DNA of 64,000 nt from Thiocapsa roseopersicina (GCF_900106925.1 NZ_FNNZ01000005.1:1-64000); one strand, 5' to 3'. Shown: positions 34,866 through 44,123, numbered from the stretch's first letter. The notes: generated by a model from the sequence alone, not told the origin. A program made the numbers and translations.

Positions 34866-36235
34866 GTCCCTCTCCAGCGCAGCCAGCGGATACCGAGCCC
34901 GATCAAGAGGAAGAGCGCGGGCAAGATGACCAGCGACCCCAGCCCGATGCGCAGCCGTTGCTGCTCGTCGAGGACGAGCGCGTCCGGCGCGAGCGGGTCG
35001 GGCGGGAGCACGGTGAGATCGCCCGGGTCGCTCAGCCAAGCCAGCAGGGCGAGCGCGAGCGCCCGATTTCCGTAGGCACCGATCTGGGCGTTGCTCGCGA
35101 AGTCGCCGTCGCCGACCACCAGGACGCGCTGCTCGCGACCGTCCTCCGGCATCGGGCGATTCAGGGCCAAGACGACCGGAAGTGGACCGGCCTGCTCCCC
35201 GATGACCTCGTCGCGGTCGATCAGGCCGTCGAGCCGACCGATCTCGTTCCAGCTCCGCGCGCCGGTCGCCAGATAGGTCTCCAGGAGCCATCCGGGTGCG
35301 GGCTCGGTCCCGAAGCCGAGGCTGCCGGGCAGCAGGGCCGGGACGTCGAGATCGGCCGAGAAGGGGTGATCCGGATACTCGGCGACCACCGCGACGGCCG
35401 GTGTCGCCACACCCAAGGCGGCAGCGTCCGCGTCGACGATCGTGCCGGGCAGGATGGTCAGGCCCAGGTATTCGACCAAGGGCTCGAGTCCGTTGAGCGG
35501 GCCGGGGTCGAGGAGCCAGAGCAGATTGCCGCCCCGATCCAGATACTGGATCAGGCGCTCGACCACGCCCGGAAAGAGCGGGATGCGCGGCACGGAGAGT
35601 ACTAAGATCCGGGTGTTGATCGGCACCTCCTCGACCCGACCCAAGTCGAGCGGGCGGGCCAGAAATCCACGCTCGGAGAGCTCCCGACCGAGACGCCCGA
35701 GGTCCGCACCCGCTTCGCCCTGGATGGCGCGCTCGCCGTGACCTTCGATCACGGCGACCCAGGGGACGCGGCCGGCGCCGAGTCGGGCGATGGCCGCACT
35801 GATCGCACGCTCGCCGACCTCCGCGACGATCTCGCGCCGCCCGCGATAGTCGAGCAGGATCTGGCCGATCAGCGTCACCCCGGCATCGCGCGTGCGCTCC
35901 GGGAAGAGCTGCGGGTCCACGACCTCGATGCGCATGTCGGGTTGCGCCTGCCGATAGCGCATGAGCAGCCGCTCGATCCCCTTGCCGAGCGGGCTCGCGG
36001 GGTCGGCAAAGACGGTGGCGCGCAGCGGGCCGTCGAGTCGACCGAGGATAGCCGAACTCTCGGGCGTCAGGCTGTTGGCGCCGACGGCGGTCCAATCCCA
36101 ATAGTGGTCATGGCGTGCAGTCAACCAGCCGCCCGCGATCAGGACGGCCAGCAGAAGGACGAGAAACAGCGCATCCGCGAGCGGCCGGTTGAGCCGTCGA
36201 AGCTGCGCCCTCGCAAAGGTCAGGCTGCTTTTCAC
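34862..36235 (-). CDS. GldG-like ABC exporter component
   Basis: Protein of 457 residues with a transmembrane helix near each end (ALFLVLLLAVLIAGGWL; SLVILPALFLLIGLGIRWL) and a periplasmic GldG-type domain: WTAVGANSLTPESSAILGRLDGPLRATVFAD, DPQLFPER, a GATase-like part (VEGHGERAI-like IEGHGERAIQGE) and ILVLSVPRIPLFPGVVERLIQYLDRGGNLLWLLDPG. It starts at GTG 36235, whose last bases are the stop of the permease gene. Part of the ATPase-permease-GldG-DUF4340 exporter. The substrate is unknown; in Bacteroidetes the relatives serve gliding. Confidence 0.88.
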   Translation of the reverse strand: MKSSLTFARAQLRRLNRPLADALFLVLLLAVLIAGGWLTARHDHYWDWTAVGANSLTPESSAILGRLDGPLRATVFADPASPLGKGIERLLMRYRQAQPDMRIEVVDPQLFPERTRDAGVTLIGQILLDYRGRREIVAEVGERAISAAIARLGAGRVPWVAVIEGHGERAIQGEAGADLGRLGRELSERGFLARPLDLGRVEEVPINTRILVLSVPRIPLFPGVVERLIQYLDRGGNLLWLLDPGPLNGLEPLVEYLGLTILPGTIVDADAAALGVATPAVAVVAEYPDHPFSADLDVPALLPGSLGFGTEPAPGWLLETYLATGARSWNEIGRLDGLIDRDEVIGEQAGPLPVVLALNRPMPEDGREQRVLVVGDGDFASNAQIGAYGNRALALALLAWLSDPGDLTVLPPDPLAPDALVLDEQQRLRIGLGSLVILPALFLLIGLGIRWLRWRGT

Positions 36236-36969
36236 TGCAGAACCCGGTTCGCGAGTCGGCGGTGGGTCAGGGCCAGAAAGAGACCCGTGAATCCGAGCAG
36301 ATAGGCCAGGTCGCTCAAACGCACCGCCCCGAGCAGAAACCAGAAGAGATGCTCGTTCCAAGAAAGCCAACCGAACAGAGAGAGATCATGGGCGCCCAGC
36401 GCCTCGACCCGGCCGATGACGGAGAAGACCAGCAGGATCGCGAATGCGGCGATCACGGAGGCACCCGTTTGAGCGGTCAGACTCGAGGCATAGAGCGCCA
36501 CGGCGCAGAACATCGTGCCGACCAGCCAGAGCCCGAGCGTGGCGGCGGCGATCTGACCCGGGTCGAGCGCGGCGCTGCCGGCGAGCAGCGCGATGTTCAG
36601 AACCGGCAGCAGACAGAGCGGCGTCATCAGGATCGTCAGCGCGAGAAACTTCCCCGCCACCAGCTCGCCGATGCGCACCGGCGCGGCGGCCACCAGCTCG
36701 AAGCTGCCGTCGCGAAACTCGCCGCTGAGCATCCGCATGGCCACCAAGGGCACCGCGAGCATGAGGATCACCGCGGCGAACCCGAACAGGTTCAGGGCCA
36801 GCTCCACCGTCAGGCTCGCGACCCGCTCGTCGGCCCCCAGACCCGTGAAGTCGTCGACCACTTGCAGAAAGATCCAGGCGAGTACCACCTGACCGCCGCC
36901 TAGCAGGATCCAGGGCAAGGGCGACACCAGCGCACTGCGCAGCTCGCGACCCGCGATCACGCCGATCAT
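36232..36969 (-). CDS. ABC exporter permease (ABC-2 type)
   Basis: Protein of 245 residues with six predicted transmembrane helices (for example WILLGGGQVVLAWIFLQVV, LFGFAAVILMLAVPLVAMRML, FLALTILMTPLCLLPVLNIALLAG). The segment RMLSGEFRDGSFELVAAAPVRIGELVAGKFLA is the standard ABC-2 cytoplasmic motif. It overlaps the ATPase gene before it and the GldG-like gene after it by 4 bp each. It forms the membrane channel of the Gld-type exporter. Confidence 0.9.
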   Translation of the reverse strand: MIGVIAGRELRSALVSPLPWILLGGGQVVLAWIFLQVVDDFTGLGADERVASLTVELALNLFGFAAVILMLAVPLVAMRMLSGEFRDGSFELVAAAPVRIGELVAGKFLALTILMTPLCLLPVLNIALLAGSAALDPGQIAAATLGLWLVGTMFCAVALYASSLTAQTGASVIAAFAILLVFSVIGRVEALGAHDLSLFGWLSWNEHLFWFLLGAVRLSDLAYLLGFTGLFLALTHRRLANRVLQ

Positions 36970-37901
36970 GCCGTGCCTCCCGCGCCGATCAGATCGAAGA
37001 AGACGCGTTCCAGATCCGGGCGCTCCGGACCCAGCTCGCAGAGACCCAAATCGGCGCTCAGGATCTGGCGGGCCAGATCGGCGGACTCGGCGCCCTCGGT
37101 CAAGATCACCCGAAATCGATCCGTATCCAGTGCGATCGCGGCCTCGACGCAGGCCAGACGCTCGAGTCGCTCGGCCCCCGAACAGGCACCGGAATCGACG
37201 CTCGGGCGCAGGCGCACCCGCCAAAGCGTGGTCGGACCGAGCGCGCCGAACCGGTCGCTGCGCAGCATCCGGCCCTGATGGAGCACCAGGACACGATCGC
37301 AGACCGCTTGGACCTCCGACAGGATATGGCTCGAGAGGATGATCCCGCAGTCGCGCGACAGTTCGCGGATCAGGCCGCGGACCTCGCGAATCTGGAACGG
37401 ATCGAGCCCCTCGGTCGGCTCGTCGAGGATCAGGAGCTTCGGGCGATGCAGGATCGCTTGGGCAATCCCGAGCCGCTGGCGAAAACCCTTGGAGAGCTTG
37501 GCGATAAGCGTGCGACCGACGGAATCGAGCCCGCAGCGCTGCTTCGCCCGATCCACGGCATCGGCCACATCGGCGCGCGGGATGCGATGCAAGCGGGCGC
37601 AGTGGCGCAGATACTCGTCGACGCGCAGCTCGGGATACAGCGGCGGGCGCTCGGGTAGATAGCCCAGATGCCGCTTGGCCGCGACCGGGTGCCGCGCAAG
37701 ATCGATGTCCAGGATTTCGACCCGGCCACCGCTCGGCGCAAGTGTCCCGCTCAGCAGGCGCAGACAGGTCGTCTTGCCGGCCCCGTTCGGCCCGAGCAGG
37801 CCCAGCACCTCGCCCTGCCGCAGCTCGAGATCGAGGCCGCACAAGGCCCGACGGGCTCCGAAGCGGCGACTGAGATCGGTGACGCGGGCGAGTGTGTCCA
37901 T
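36966..37901 (-). CDS. ABC exporter ATPase (GldA-like)
   Basis: Protein of 311 residues. Walker A LLGPNGAGKTT, a signature that is weak but positioned (LSKGFRQRLGIAQAILHRPK), Walker B KLLILDEPTEGLDPFQ and the H-loop LSSHILSEVQ are present. The C-terminal 90 residues (VRLRPSVDSGACSG...GLCELGPERPDLERVFFDLI) are the regulatory tail of CcmA/GldA-type ATPases. It is the first gene of the operon ATPase-permease-GldG-DUF4340-mutM, all joined by 4-bp overlaps. Confidence 0.93.
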   Translation of the reverse strand: MDTLARVTDLSRRFGARRALCGLDLELRQGEVLGLLGPNGAGKTTCLRLLSGTLAPSGGRVEILDIDLARHPVAAKRHLGYLPERPPLYPELRVDEYLRHCARLHRIPRADVADAVDRAKQRCGLDSVGRTLIAKLSKGFRQRLGIAQAILHRPKLLILDEPTEGLDPFQIREVRGLIRELSRDCGIILSSHILSEVQAVCDRVLVLHQGRMLRSDRFGALGPTTLWRVRLRPSVDSGACSGAERLERLACVEAAIALDTDRFRVILTEGAESADLARQILSADLGLCELGPERPDLERVFFDLIGAGGTA

Positions 37902-38059
37902 GGCGACGGAACGATACCCTGTGCGTGCGGCATTGCCAAACCGCTCCCTATCGGACGGTGGACGGATCGACGATCACCTTGAATAATGTCGGGGAATCGT
38001 CCCGACCCCCGCACCGAGCGGGTCCTACCGTTGCAGACCCCCATAGCAGAGATTCGAAC

Positions 38060-38917
38060 ATGTGGCTGAACCTGGTTTTCCTGTTGTTGCTCGCCCTGAT
38101 CATCATGCCCACGGCCGTTCTGCTCCTGGGGATCTCGCGCTGGCAAGCCGGCACGACACGCCTGCAATCGCGCCTCGAGGCCGGGCGCGGCAGGATCATC
38201 CCCAACACCTATGACTCGAGCGAGCTCGAAGGTCTACCCGCGCCCGTGCAACGCTATTTTCTCGCGAGCTTGAAGGACGGCCAACCCATCATCTCCGCCG
38301 CCGAGCTGGGGCTCGAAGGCGAGATCGACCTCGGGCGCGCTCAGGGCAAATGGTCCCGTACGACGGCGACCCAATCGGTGGTGATGCAGCGCCCCGGATT
38401 CCATTGGGACGCCCGGGTGCGCATCGCCCCGGCGACGAAGATCTTCGTGCTCGATGCCTATATCGCCGGTGCGGGCGTGATGAAAGCCGCGCTCTTCGGC
38501 CTCTTTCCTGTCGTCAAGGTCGCGAGCAGCCCGGAGCTGACGCATGCCGAGCTGATGCGCTTCCTCGCCGAGGCACCTCTGTACCCGACCAAGCTCCTGC
38601 CGAGCCAAGGTGTCGTTTGGGAGCCGATCGACGATCACTCCGCCCGCGCCACGCTCGCCGACGGCGATCTGAGCGTGTCGCTCGTCTTCGACTTCGACGA
38701 GGCAGGCTTGATCGGCGGCGTGCGCGCAAGCGGGCGTTACCGCGCACTGGACGGCAAGATGGTCCAAACCCCCTGGGAGGCCAGCTTCTCGGATTACAAG
38801 GACCGCAGCGAGATGCGGATCCCGGTGCGGGCCGAGGTCGCCTGGATCCTGCCGGAGGGACGCACGCCCTACTGGCGCGGTCGCGTGACCGATGTGATGT
38901 ACAAGTTCTCTGCCTAA
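38060..38917 (+). CDS. DUF6920-type (DUF6544) membrane-anchored protein
   Basis: Protein of 285 residues with an N-terminal transmembrane helix (LVFLLLLALIIMPTAVLLLGI). The conserved core begins LEGLPAPVQRYFLASLKDGQPIISAAELGLEGEI and continues with ATQSVVMQRPGFHWDARVRIAP, HAELMRFLAEAPLYPTKLLPSQGVVWEPID and PYWRGRVTDVMYKF, a set typical of DUF6544/DUF6920 proteins of unknown function. The last codon is followed at once by a dispersed repeat whose first triplet is the TAA stop. Single gene, divergent from the ABC exporter operon. Confidence 0.8.
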   Translation: MWLNLVFLLLLALIIMPTAVLLLGISRWQAGTTRLQSRLEAGRGRIIPNTYDSSELEGLPAPVQRYFLASLKDGQPIISAAELGLEGEIDLGRAQGKWSRTTATQSVVMQRPGFHWDARVRIAPATKIFVLDAYIAGAGVMKAALFGLFPVVKVASSPELTHAELMRFLAEAPLYPTKLLPSQGVVWEPIDDHSARATLADGDLSVSLVFDFDEAGLIGGVRASGRYRALDGKMVQTPWEASFSDYKDRSEMRIPVRAEVAWILPEGRTPYWRGRVTDVMYKFSA

Positions 38918-39001
38918 ACCGCGTCGTTTGTGCGCCATGCTCGCGTTGGCGGAGGACAGCGTCGTTACCGCGACAAATATCCTTCGCGCTGACGCGGCTT
39001 A
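38915..39001. repeat. TAAACCGCG repeat, copy 2
   Basis: Arms TAAACCGCGTC (38915-38925) and GACGCGGCTTA (38991-39001), one mismatch. The first triplet is the TAA stop of the DUF6920-type gene. The bases after the right arm (GGGTGTCAAAAGC) are also shared with the copy at 45433-45522 (AGGATGTGAAAAGC). Confidence 0.85.
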
Positions 39002-39021
39002 GGGTGTCAAAAGCAATAAAG

Positions 39022-39459
39022 TCAAGGAAGTGGGTTTGATATTCGCGGCGGAACGATCGGGGCGTGACCGCCGCGTCGGCGAATCCAATTGATTCCGTTC
39101 AGGACGCGCCGGTTGCTCGCGATTCGGCGTTCGAGCGTGTACTTACCGGGAAAGTCGCTCAGCACCAGGCCCATAATGATGGTGAGGATTCCCTGACCGG
39201 GGAGCACCAGCATCAGGATGCCGGCTAGTACCAAGACCCAGCCGACCAGATTCTTGAGCAACCGAAGGCTCACATAGGCGACCGGATGGAGGCTCTTCAT
39301 CCGCGCTGAATGCCGTTGCGGGTCCACGAAATAATCCTCCGGGATCCGCGCCAAGAGAAACGGCAAGGAGATCAGGGATCCTACGAACATCAGGATTGAA
39401 AGTCCGGCCAACGACAGCAGCAGGCCCTGATGAGCCTCGATCCAATTCATGTCGATCAT
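39022..39459 (-). CDS. PGPGW-type small membrane protein
   Basis: Protein of 145 residues. Two or three transmembrane helices (LLLSLAGLSILMFVGSLISLPFLL; LVGWVLVLAGILMLVLPGQGILTIIMGLVL) contain LVLPGQGI, close to the PGPGW motif of small membrane proteins with unknown role. A C-terminal basic region (KYTLERRIASNRRVLNGINWIRRR) should be cytoplasmic. GGGAGG lies nine bases before ATG 39459. Single gene, divergent from the serine hydrolase. Confidence 0.8.
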   Translation of the reverse strand: MIDMNWIEAHQGLLLSLAGLSILMFVGSLISLPFLLARIPEDYFVDPQRHSARMKSLHPVAYVSLRLLKNLVGWVLVLAGILMLVLPGQGILTIIMGLVLSDFPGKYTLERRIASNRRVLNGINWIRRRGGHAPIVPPRISNPLP

Positions 39460-39695
39460 CACCCTCGCCTCCCGGACCCTCGGCGGGCTCTTATTCGAGT
39501 GCGGCTCCCGGGCGCCGACCTGTGCGGCGCGCTCCGGATGTAAAACGAGACCCGTGTCACAAACCTCGCCTTTCGCGATCCAGTCGGGCCGCCCATTGCC
39601 GTCTATGCTTGAAAAGCGACGCGGGAACGCTTGGACGGTCGGAGACCAGGCTCAAGCCTCGTTGCGAAGACACCACACCAACGAGGAAAAATCAA

Positions 39696-41324
39696 ATGAA
39701 CATCCGCTTCAGAGGAACGGGCGCGACGGGCCTGGTTCTGGCGATCTGCATGTCATCGGCGATCTTTGCGGGCGCTGCACGCGCCGAAACCGGCAGCTTC
39801 TTGGACGAATTGGAGGCCTACGCCGTTCGGATCATGCAGGAGCAGCAAGTCCTCGGCATGGCGTACGCGATCGTCAAGGACGACGAGGTGATCTACTCCA
39901 AGGGCTTCGGGGTCAAGGATGCGGCAACCGGCGCGCCCGTCGATGTCCACACGGTCTTCGAGATCGGCTCCACATCCAAGGCGTTTACCACCGCCCTGCT
40001 CGCGATGCTCGACGACGAGGATCGCATCGACTGGAAGGATCCCGTTCTCGAGCATCTGCCCGAATTCGCCATGATGGATCCTTGGGTGACGCGCGAGTTT
40101 CAGATCGCGGATCTCGTCTCCCAGCGCAGCGGCATGACGCCCTATTCGCTCGACCTCATGGCCTTTCTGGGCTTCAACCGCGAAGACATCGTGCGGGCCG
40201 TACGATTCGTCGAGCCCATCAGCAGTTTTCGTTCGACCTTCGGCTACGTCAACAGCCTATTCTTGGCGGCCGCCCATGTCGTCGAGGACAAAACCGGGCT
40301 GAGCTGGGAAGACAATCTGGATGTCTCCATCTTCGGCCCGCTGGGCATGACCGAGACCACGGCCAACCCGGAGGTCGTCGCGACCCTGACCAATATCGCC
40401 CGAGGGCACATCGGCACCGCCTCGGGAGAGCCCTGGCCGATTCCGGACGACTGGACCTACGGGGATTGGATCGATACCTACGGACCGGCCGGCGGAATCC
40501 GCTCCAATGTGCTGGACATGACCAAGTGGATCCGCATGCAGTTGGGTCGCGGTACCTTCGAAGGGAATCAGCTTGTCAGCGCGGAAAACATCGCCGCGAT
40601 GCACGACCCGAAGATCTTCGCAGGCAATCAGGTGTTCGGCGAGGTTGCGTCCTACGCCTCGGCTTGGATCTACAACTCCTTCTCGCCCTATCCGGTCGTG
40701 TGGCACAACGGCGAAACCAGCGGGATGCACTCCATCGTCGCGCTGATTCCGAAGGCCAATATCGGGTTGGTTGTCCTGACCAATAAGGTTCCGAACAGTG
40801 TCCCGGAGCTGATGCTGGCCAAGGCCTATGCGCTTGCCTTCCATCCCGAAAACGAGACGAGTGTCCTGCTCGACAGCCACGCCTCCTCGAGCAGCGACGC
40901 GCCCATGACCGGTCCGGGTCTCTTTTTCCCGAGACCGGCGCGTACCGAGGCGACGACGGCGATTAGTCCGCAGCTCAGCCTGCCGTTGGAGCGCTACGCA
41001 GGAACCTACTCCAATCCGGCCTACGGACAAATCACGGTAAGCGTCGTCGAGAATGCACTGCATGCCGTCATGGGTCCGAAACAGCTCGATGTCCCGCTCG
41101 TCTCCTTCAGCGGAAACACCTTCACGGGCCTCATGCCGGACATGCCCGCCGAGTCCGATTCCGAGATCCTCGTGACCTTTGTCGTACCGACTGGAGGCAA
41201 TGCACGCGAGATGGTCATCGACGTCTTTGCCGACGTGAACGGGGGGCGGTTCACACGAGCGTCCGATGCTCCGCCGGCGCGGTTCGGGGAACGGAGACGT
41301 GAGTCGGCGTCTGGCTCTCAGTGA
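39696..41324 (+). CDS. secreted serine hydrolase, beta-lactamase class C type
   Basis: Protein of 542 residues with a signal peptide (GLVLAICMSSAIFAGAARA). The serine motif STSKAF (SxxK), the YVN motif (GYVNSLFLAAA) and HNGETSG in place of the KTG box place it among class C-type serine hydrolases (esterase, D-aminopeptidase or penicillin-binding activities). The 80-residue spacer after it is followed by a C-terminal beta domain (LSLPLERYAGTYSNPAYGQITVSVVENALHAVMGP), the common lipocalin-like DUF3471-type tail. GAGGAAAAA precedes ATG 39696. Its substrate is not predictable. Confidence 0.92.
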   Translation: MNIRFRGTGATGLVLAICMSSAIFAGAARAETGSFLDELEAYAVRIMQEQQVLGMAYAIVKDDEVIYSKGFGVKDAATGAPVDVHTVFEIGSTSKAFTTALLAMLDDEDRIDWKDPVLEHLPEFAMMDPWVTREFQIADLVSQRSGMTPYSLDLMAFLGFNREDIVRAVRFVEPISSFRSTFGYVNSLFLAAAHVVEDKTGLSWEDNLDVSIFGPLGMTETTANPEVVATLTNIARGHIGTASGEPWPIPDDWTYGDWIDTYGPAGGIRSNVLDMTKWIRMQLGRGTFEGNQLVSAENIAAMHDPKIFAGNQVFGEVASYASAWIYNSFSPYPVVWHNGETSGMHSIVALIPKANIGLVVLTNKVPNSVPELMLAKAYALAFHPENETSVLLDSHASSSSDAPMTGPGLFFPRPARTEATTAISPQLSLPLERYAGTYSNPAYGQITVSVVENALHAVMGPKQLDVPLVSFSGNTFTGLMPDMPAESDSEILVTFVVPTGGNAREMVIDVFADVNGGRFTRASDAPPARFGERRRESASGSQ

Positions 41325-41409
41325 TCCCGATCGAGGTGACCGGACAGGGCCGAATCGGTGATCGGCCTAAAGTCCGGGAATCACATGCGGACAGTGGACA
41401 GGCCGCGGA

Positions 41410-42456
41410 TCAGCAGATCCGCGGCAATTGCTCGCCTGCAAGCCAATCGACGATCCGGCTTCCGCCGAAGCCGGTCTCCATCTGCACGAAGCGATGCGGG
41501 TCCTCGACCACCTCGCCGATGATGGCCGATTCCATCCCGAGCGGATGGGCTTGCATGGCATCGAGCAGACGCACGGCCTGATCGGGCGGGCAGATGGCGA
41601 TCAGCTTACCCTCATTGGCGACATAGAGCGGATCGAGCCCGAGCAGCTCGCAGGCGGCGGCTACCTCGGGACGAACCGGAATGGCGTCTTCGCGGATCTG
41701 CATGCCGACGCCGGATTGATGGGCCAGCTCGTTGAGCGTCGTCGCCAAGCCGCCGCGGGTGGGGTCGCGCAGACAGTGGATGTCCGGAACAGCCACGATC
41801 ATGGCGGCGACCAGCTCATGTAGTGCGGCGCTGTCGGAGCGGATCTCGGTCTCGAAGCCGAGGTTCTCGCGTTTCGAGAGGATAGCCACGCCGTGGTCAC
41901 CCATGCTTCCGCTGACCAGGATCACATCCCCCGGCTCGGCGCGATCACCCGAGATCAGGATGCCCTCGGGCACCACGCCGATCCCGGTGGTGGTGATGAA
42001 GACCCCGTCGCCCTTGCCGCGCTCCACCACCTTGGTGTCGCCCGTCACCACCGGCACGCCCGCGGCATTGGCGGCTTGCGCCATGCTCTCGACGATGCGG
42101 GCCAGATCGGCGAGCGGGAAGCCTTCCTCCAGGATGAAACCGGCGGCCAGATAGAGCGGTCGAGCGCCGGACATGGCGACATCGTTGATGGTGCCATGCA
42201 CGGAGAGCGAGCCGATGTCGCCGCCGGGGAAGAAGAGCGGGGAGATCACATGACCGTCGGTGCTCATCACCAAACGACCGGGCGGCGGCGTGAAGAGCGC
42301 CTGGTCGTTGCCCAGCGTCAGCAGCGCATGGTCGAGATACCGCTGAAACAGCTCGCCGATGAGCTGTGCCATGGCGCGCCCGCCGGAGCCGTGACTCATA
42401 TCCACGGCGCCCTTCTTGAGATCGAGTCGCACGGGAAAGCGCCGATCGGATGTCAT
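41410..42456 (-). CDS. hypE: hydrogenase maturation protein HypE
   Basis: Protein of 348 residues. It has the AIR-synthase-like ATP-binding fold (DMSHGSGGRAMAQLIGELF, VVTGDTKVVERGKGDGVFI, CLRDPTRGGLATTLNELA) and ends in PRIC, the C-terminal Cys that is carbamoylated by HypF and dehydrated to thiocyanate, giving the cyanide ligand of the NiFe site. It lies after hypD with a 93-bp gap full of tandem repeats. No structural hydrogenase genes are in the window. Confidence 0.97.
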   Translation of the reverse strand: MTSDRRFPVRLDLKKGAVDMSHGSGGRAMAQLIGELFQRYLDHALLTLGNDQALFTPPPGRLVMSTDGHVISPLFFPGGDIGSLSVHGTINDVAMSGARPLYLAAGFILEEGFPLADLARIVESMAQAANAAGVPVVTGDTKVVERGKGDGVFITTTGIGVVPEGILISGDRAEPGDVILVSGSMGDHGVAILSKRENLGFETEIRSDSAALHELVAAMIVAVPDIHCLRDPTRGGLATTLNELAHQSGVGMQIREDAIPVRPEVAAACELLGLDPLYVANEGKLIAICPPDQAVRLLDAMQAHPLGMESAIIGEVVEDPHRFVQMETGFGGSRIVDWLAGEQLPRIC

Positions 42457-42512
42457 TCTGAGACCTCGTTGTGAGACGACTGGGTCAGCCAGGGGAAGCC
42501 TCCTGCCTCCTG

Positions 42513-42600
42513 CTATCAGCTATCAGCTATCAGCTATCAGCTTCGGCTTTCAACCTCTGGCTGGCGGCTGGTGGCTGGCGGCTGGTGGCTGGCGGCTGGC
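42513..42600. repeat. two tandem repeat tracts between hypE and hypD
   Basis: CTATCAG occurs four times in a row (42513-42540), and the 14-bp unit GGCTGGCGGCTGGT occurs three times (42559-42600, last base changed). The second tract codes for most of the C-terminal tail of HypD. Such tracts change length by slippage. Confidence 0.95.
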
Positions 42601-43719
42601 CGCGCCGGCATCCCTGAACCGGCCGTAGCTCCAATAAGCCGCACAGGCGCCCTCGGAGGACACCATGCAGGAGCCCATGGGGTTGTCGGGGGTGCAGGGG
42701 TTGCCGAAGAGCTTGCACTCGGTCGGTGTCTTCACGCCGCGCAGGATGGCCGGGCACTCGCAGCCCTTGATCTCTTTGGCCGGGGCGATCTCGACCGGAA
42801 AGCGCTGCTCGGCATCCAGATCCGCGTAGGCGTCGGCCAGCGCCAAGGCGCTGTTCGGCAAGAAGCCGAGCCCGCGCCATTCGAACTCCGGGCGGATCCG
42901 GAAGACCTCCTCGATCAGGGCCTGCGCCTTGCGGTTGCCCTCCTCGCTCACGGCACGGGTGTACTGGTTCTCGACCTCGCAACGCCCTTCGTTGAGCTGC
43001 CTGACGAGCATCAAGGCGGACTGCATCACATCCAGGGGCTCGAAACCGGCGATCACGACAGGCACGCCGAACCGCTCGGGCACGAAGCGATAGGGTCGGC
43101 TGCCGATGAGCGTGCTCACATGGGAGGGGCCGAGGATACCGTCGAGCTGCACACCGTCCGGGCCGGCGGTACTCAGGATCGTCTGCAGCGCCGACGGGGT
43201 CAGCACATGGTTGCAGAAGACCGAGAAGTTGGTCAGCCCCTCGGCGCGCGCCGTCTTCACGGCGACGGCGGTCGGCGGCGTGGTGGTCTCGAAGCCGATG
43301 GCGAAGAAGACAACCTGCCGCTCGGGGTTCTCGCGCGCGATCCGCAGCACGTCTTGGGTCGAGTAGATCATGCGGATATCCGCGCCATCGGCCTTGGCCT
43401 TGAGCAGACTCCTGCGCTCGCTCGCGGGCACGCGCATCAGGTCGCCGTAGGTGCAGAGCGTAACATCGTGCTGCGTGGCGAGCGCGATCGCGTGGTCGAT
43501 CCGGGCCATCGGCAGCACGCAGACCGGACAGCCCGGACCATGGATGAAACGCAGGTTCGGCGGCATCAGGTGCTGCACGCCGTAGCGGAAGATGGCGTGT
43601 GTGTGACCGCCGCAAAACTCCATCAGTCGATAGTCGCGCCCGGGGTGCGCCTCGGCGGCGATCGTCTCGGCGAGCCGGCGGGCGAGGCCTTTGTCGCGGA
43701 ACTCATCGATGTATTTCAA
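42550..43719 (-). CDS. hypD: hydrogenase maturation protein HypD
   Basis: Protein of 389 residues, the FeS scaffold on which HypC and HypE assemble the Fe(CN)2CO group. All key motifs are present: FCGGHTHAIFRYG, GPGCPVCVLP, the CECPAILRG cluster region and CTPDNPMGSCMVSSEGACAAYWSYGRF, where HypD normally ends. About 20 extra residues (SRQPPAASHQPPARG) come from the 14-bp tandem repeat and are probably without function. It appears to start at TTG 43719, overlapping the HypC stop (TTGA), and reads MKYIDEFRDKGLARRL as usual. Confidence 0.96.
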   Translation of the reverse strand: MKYIDEFRDKGLARRLAETIAAEAHPGRDYRLMEFCGGHTHAIFRYGVQHLMPPNLRFIHGPGCPVCVLPMARIDHAIALATQHDVTLCTYGDLMRVPASERRSLLKAKADGADIRMIYSTQDVLRIARENPERQVVFFAIGFETTTPPTAVAVKTARAEGLTNFSVFCNHVLTPSALQTILSTAGPDGVQLDGILGPSHVSTLIGSRPYRFVPERFGVPVVIAGFEPLDVMQSALMLVRQLNEGRCEVENQYTRAVSEEGNRKAQALIEEVFRIRPEFEWRGLGFLPNSALALADAYADLDAEQRFPVEIAPAKEIKGCECPAILRGVKTPTECKLFGNPCTPDNPMGSCMVSSEGACAAYWSYGRFRDAGAASRQPPAASHQPPARG

Positions 43720-44000
43720 TGTTGGCCCCCGGTTCCCTCGACGCTCGACGTCGGCCCGGGCTCGCGCTCCAGCTCTTCCTCGAGCAGCCCCATCTCGGCG
43801 ATGATCTCGAGTGTGCGCTGCGCCTCCTCTTCACTGATCTTGTTCAGGGCGTAGCCGACATGGACCAAGACATAATCGCCGACGGCCGCGTCCTCGATCA
43901 GGGCCAACGAGATCTCCTTGCAGACGGGCCCGAGCGCAACCTTCGCGGTATCGGCGGCGACATCGATGGAGGTGATGCGTGCGGGAATGGCAAGACACAT
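43716..44000 (-). CDS. hypC: hydrogenase maturation chaperone HypC
   Basis: Protein of 94 residues. ATG 44000 gives MCLAIPARI, with the essential Cys2 exposed after Met removal; an upstream TTG would hide it. Core VALGPVCKEISLALIEDAAVGDYVLVHVGYALNKISEEEAQRTLE is complete, with a slightly long tail. HypC carries the Fe(CN)2CO group with HypD to the large-subunit precursor. It is the first gene of hypC-hypD-hypE and lies right beside repeat copy 44020-44105. Confidence 0.95.
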   Translation of the reverse strand: MCLAIPARITSIDVAADTAKVALGPVCKEISLALIEDAAVGDYVLVHVGYALNKISEEEAQRTLEIIAEMGLLEEELEREPGPTSSVEGTGGQH

Positions 44001-44019
44001 GGACAAAAGACCTCGCAGG

Positions 44020-44105
44020 ATAAAACGCGTCCGGGGTGATCAATGAAGCGGTCAGATCGGGACGAACCTGGTCGCCAACCGAAACCTTGACGAGACGCGT
44101 TTTAT
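44020..44105. repeat. TAAAACGCG repeat, copy 3
   Basis: Perfect 12-bp inverted ends ATAAAACGCGTC (44020-44031) and GACGCGTTTTAT (44094-44105), a variant of the TAAACCGCG family. It ends 19 bp before the hypC start, so it may affect hypC expression. Confidence 0.8.
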
Positions 44106-44123
44106 ATCAATAAATTAAAAATC

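Noticed and set aside
42513-42600. Possible CRISPR-like array
   Set aside because: The units are 7 and 14 bp with no spacers; they are simple tandem repeats.
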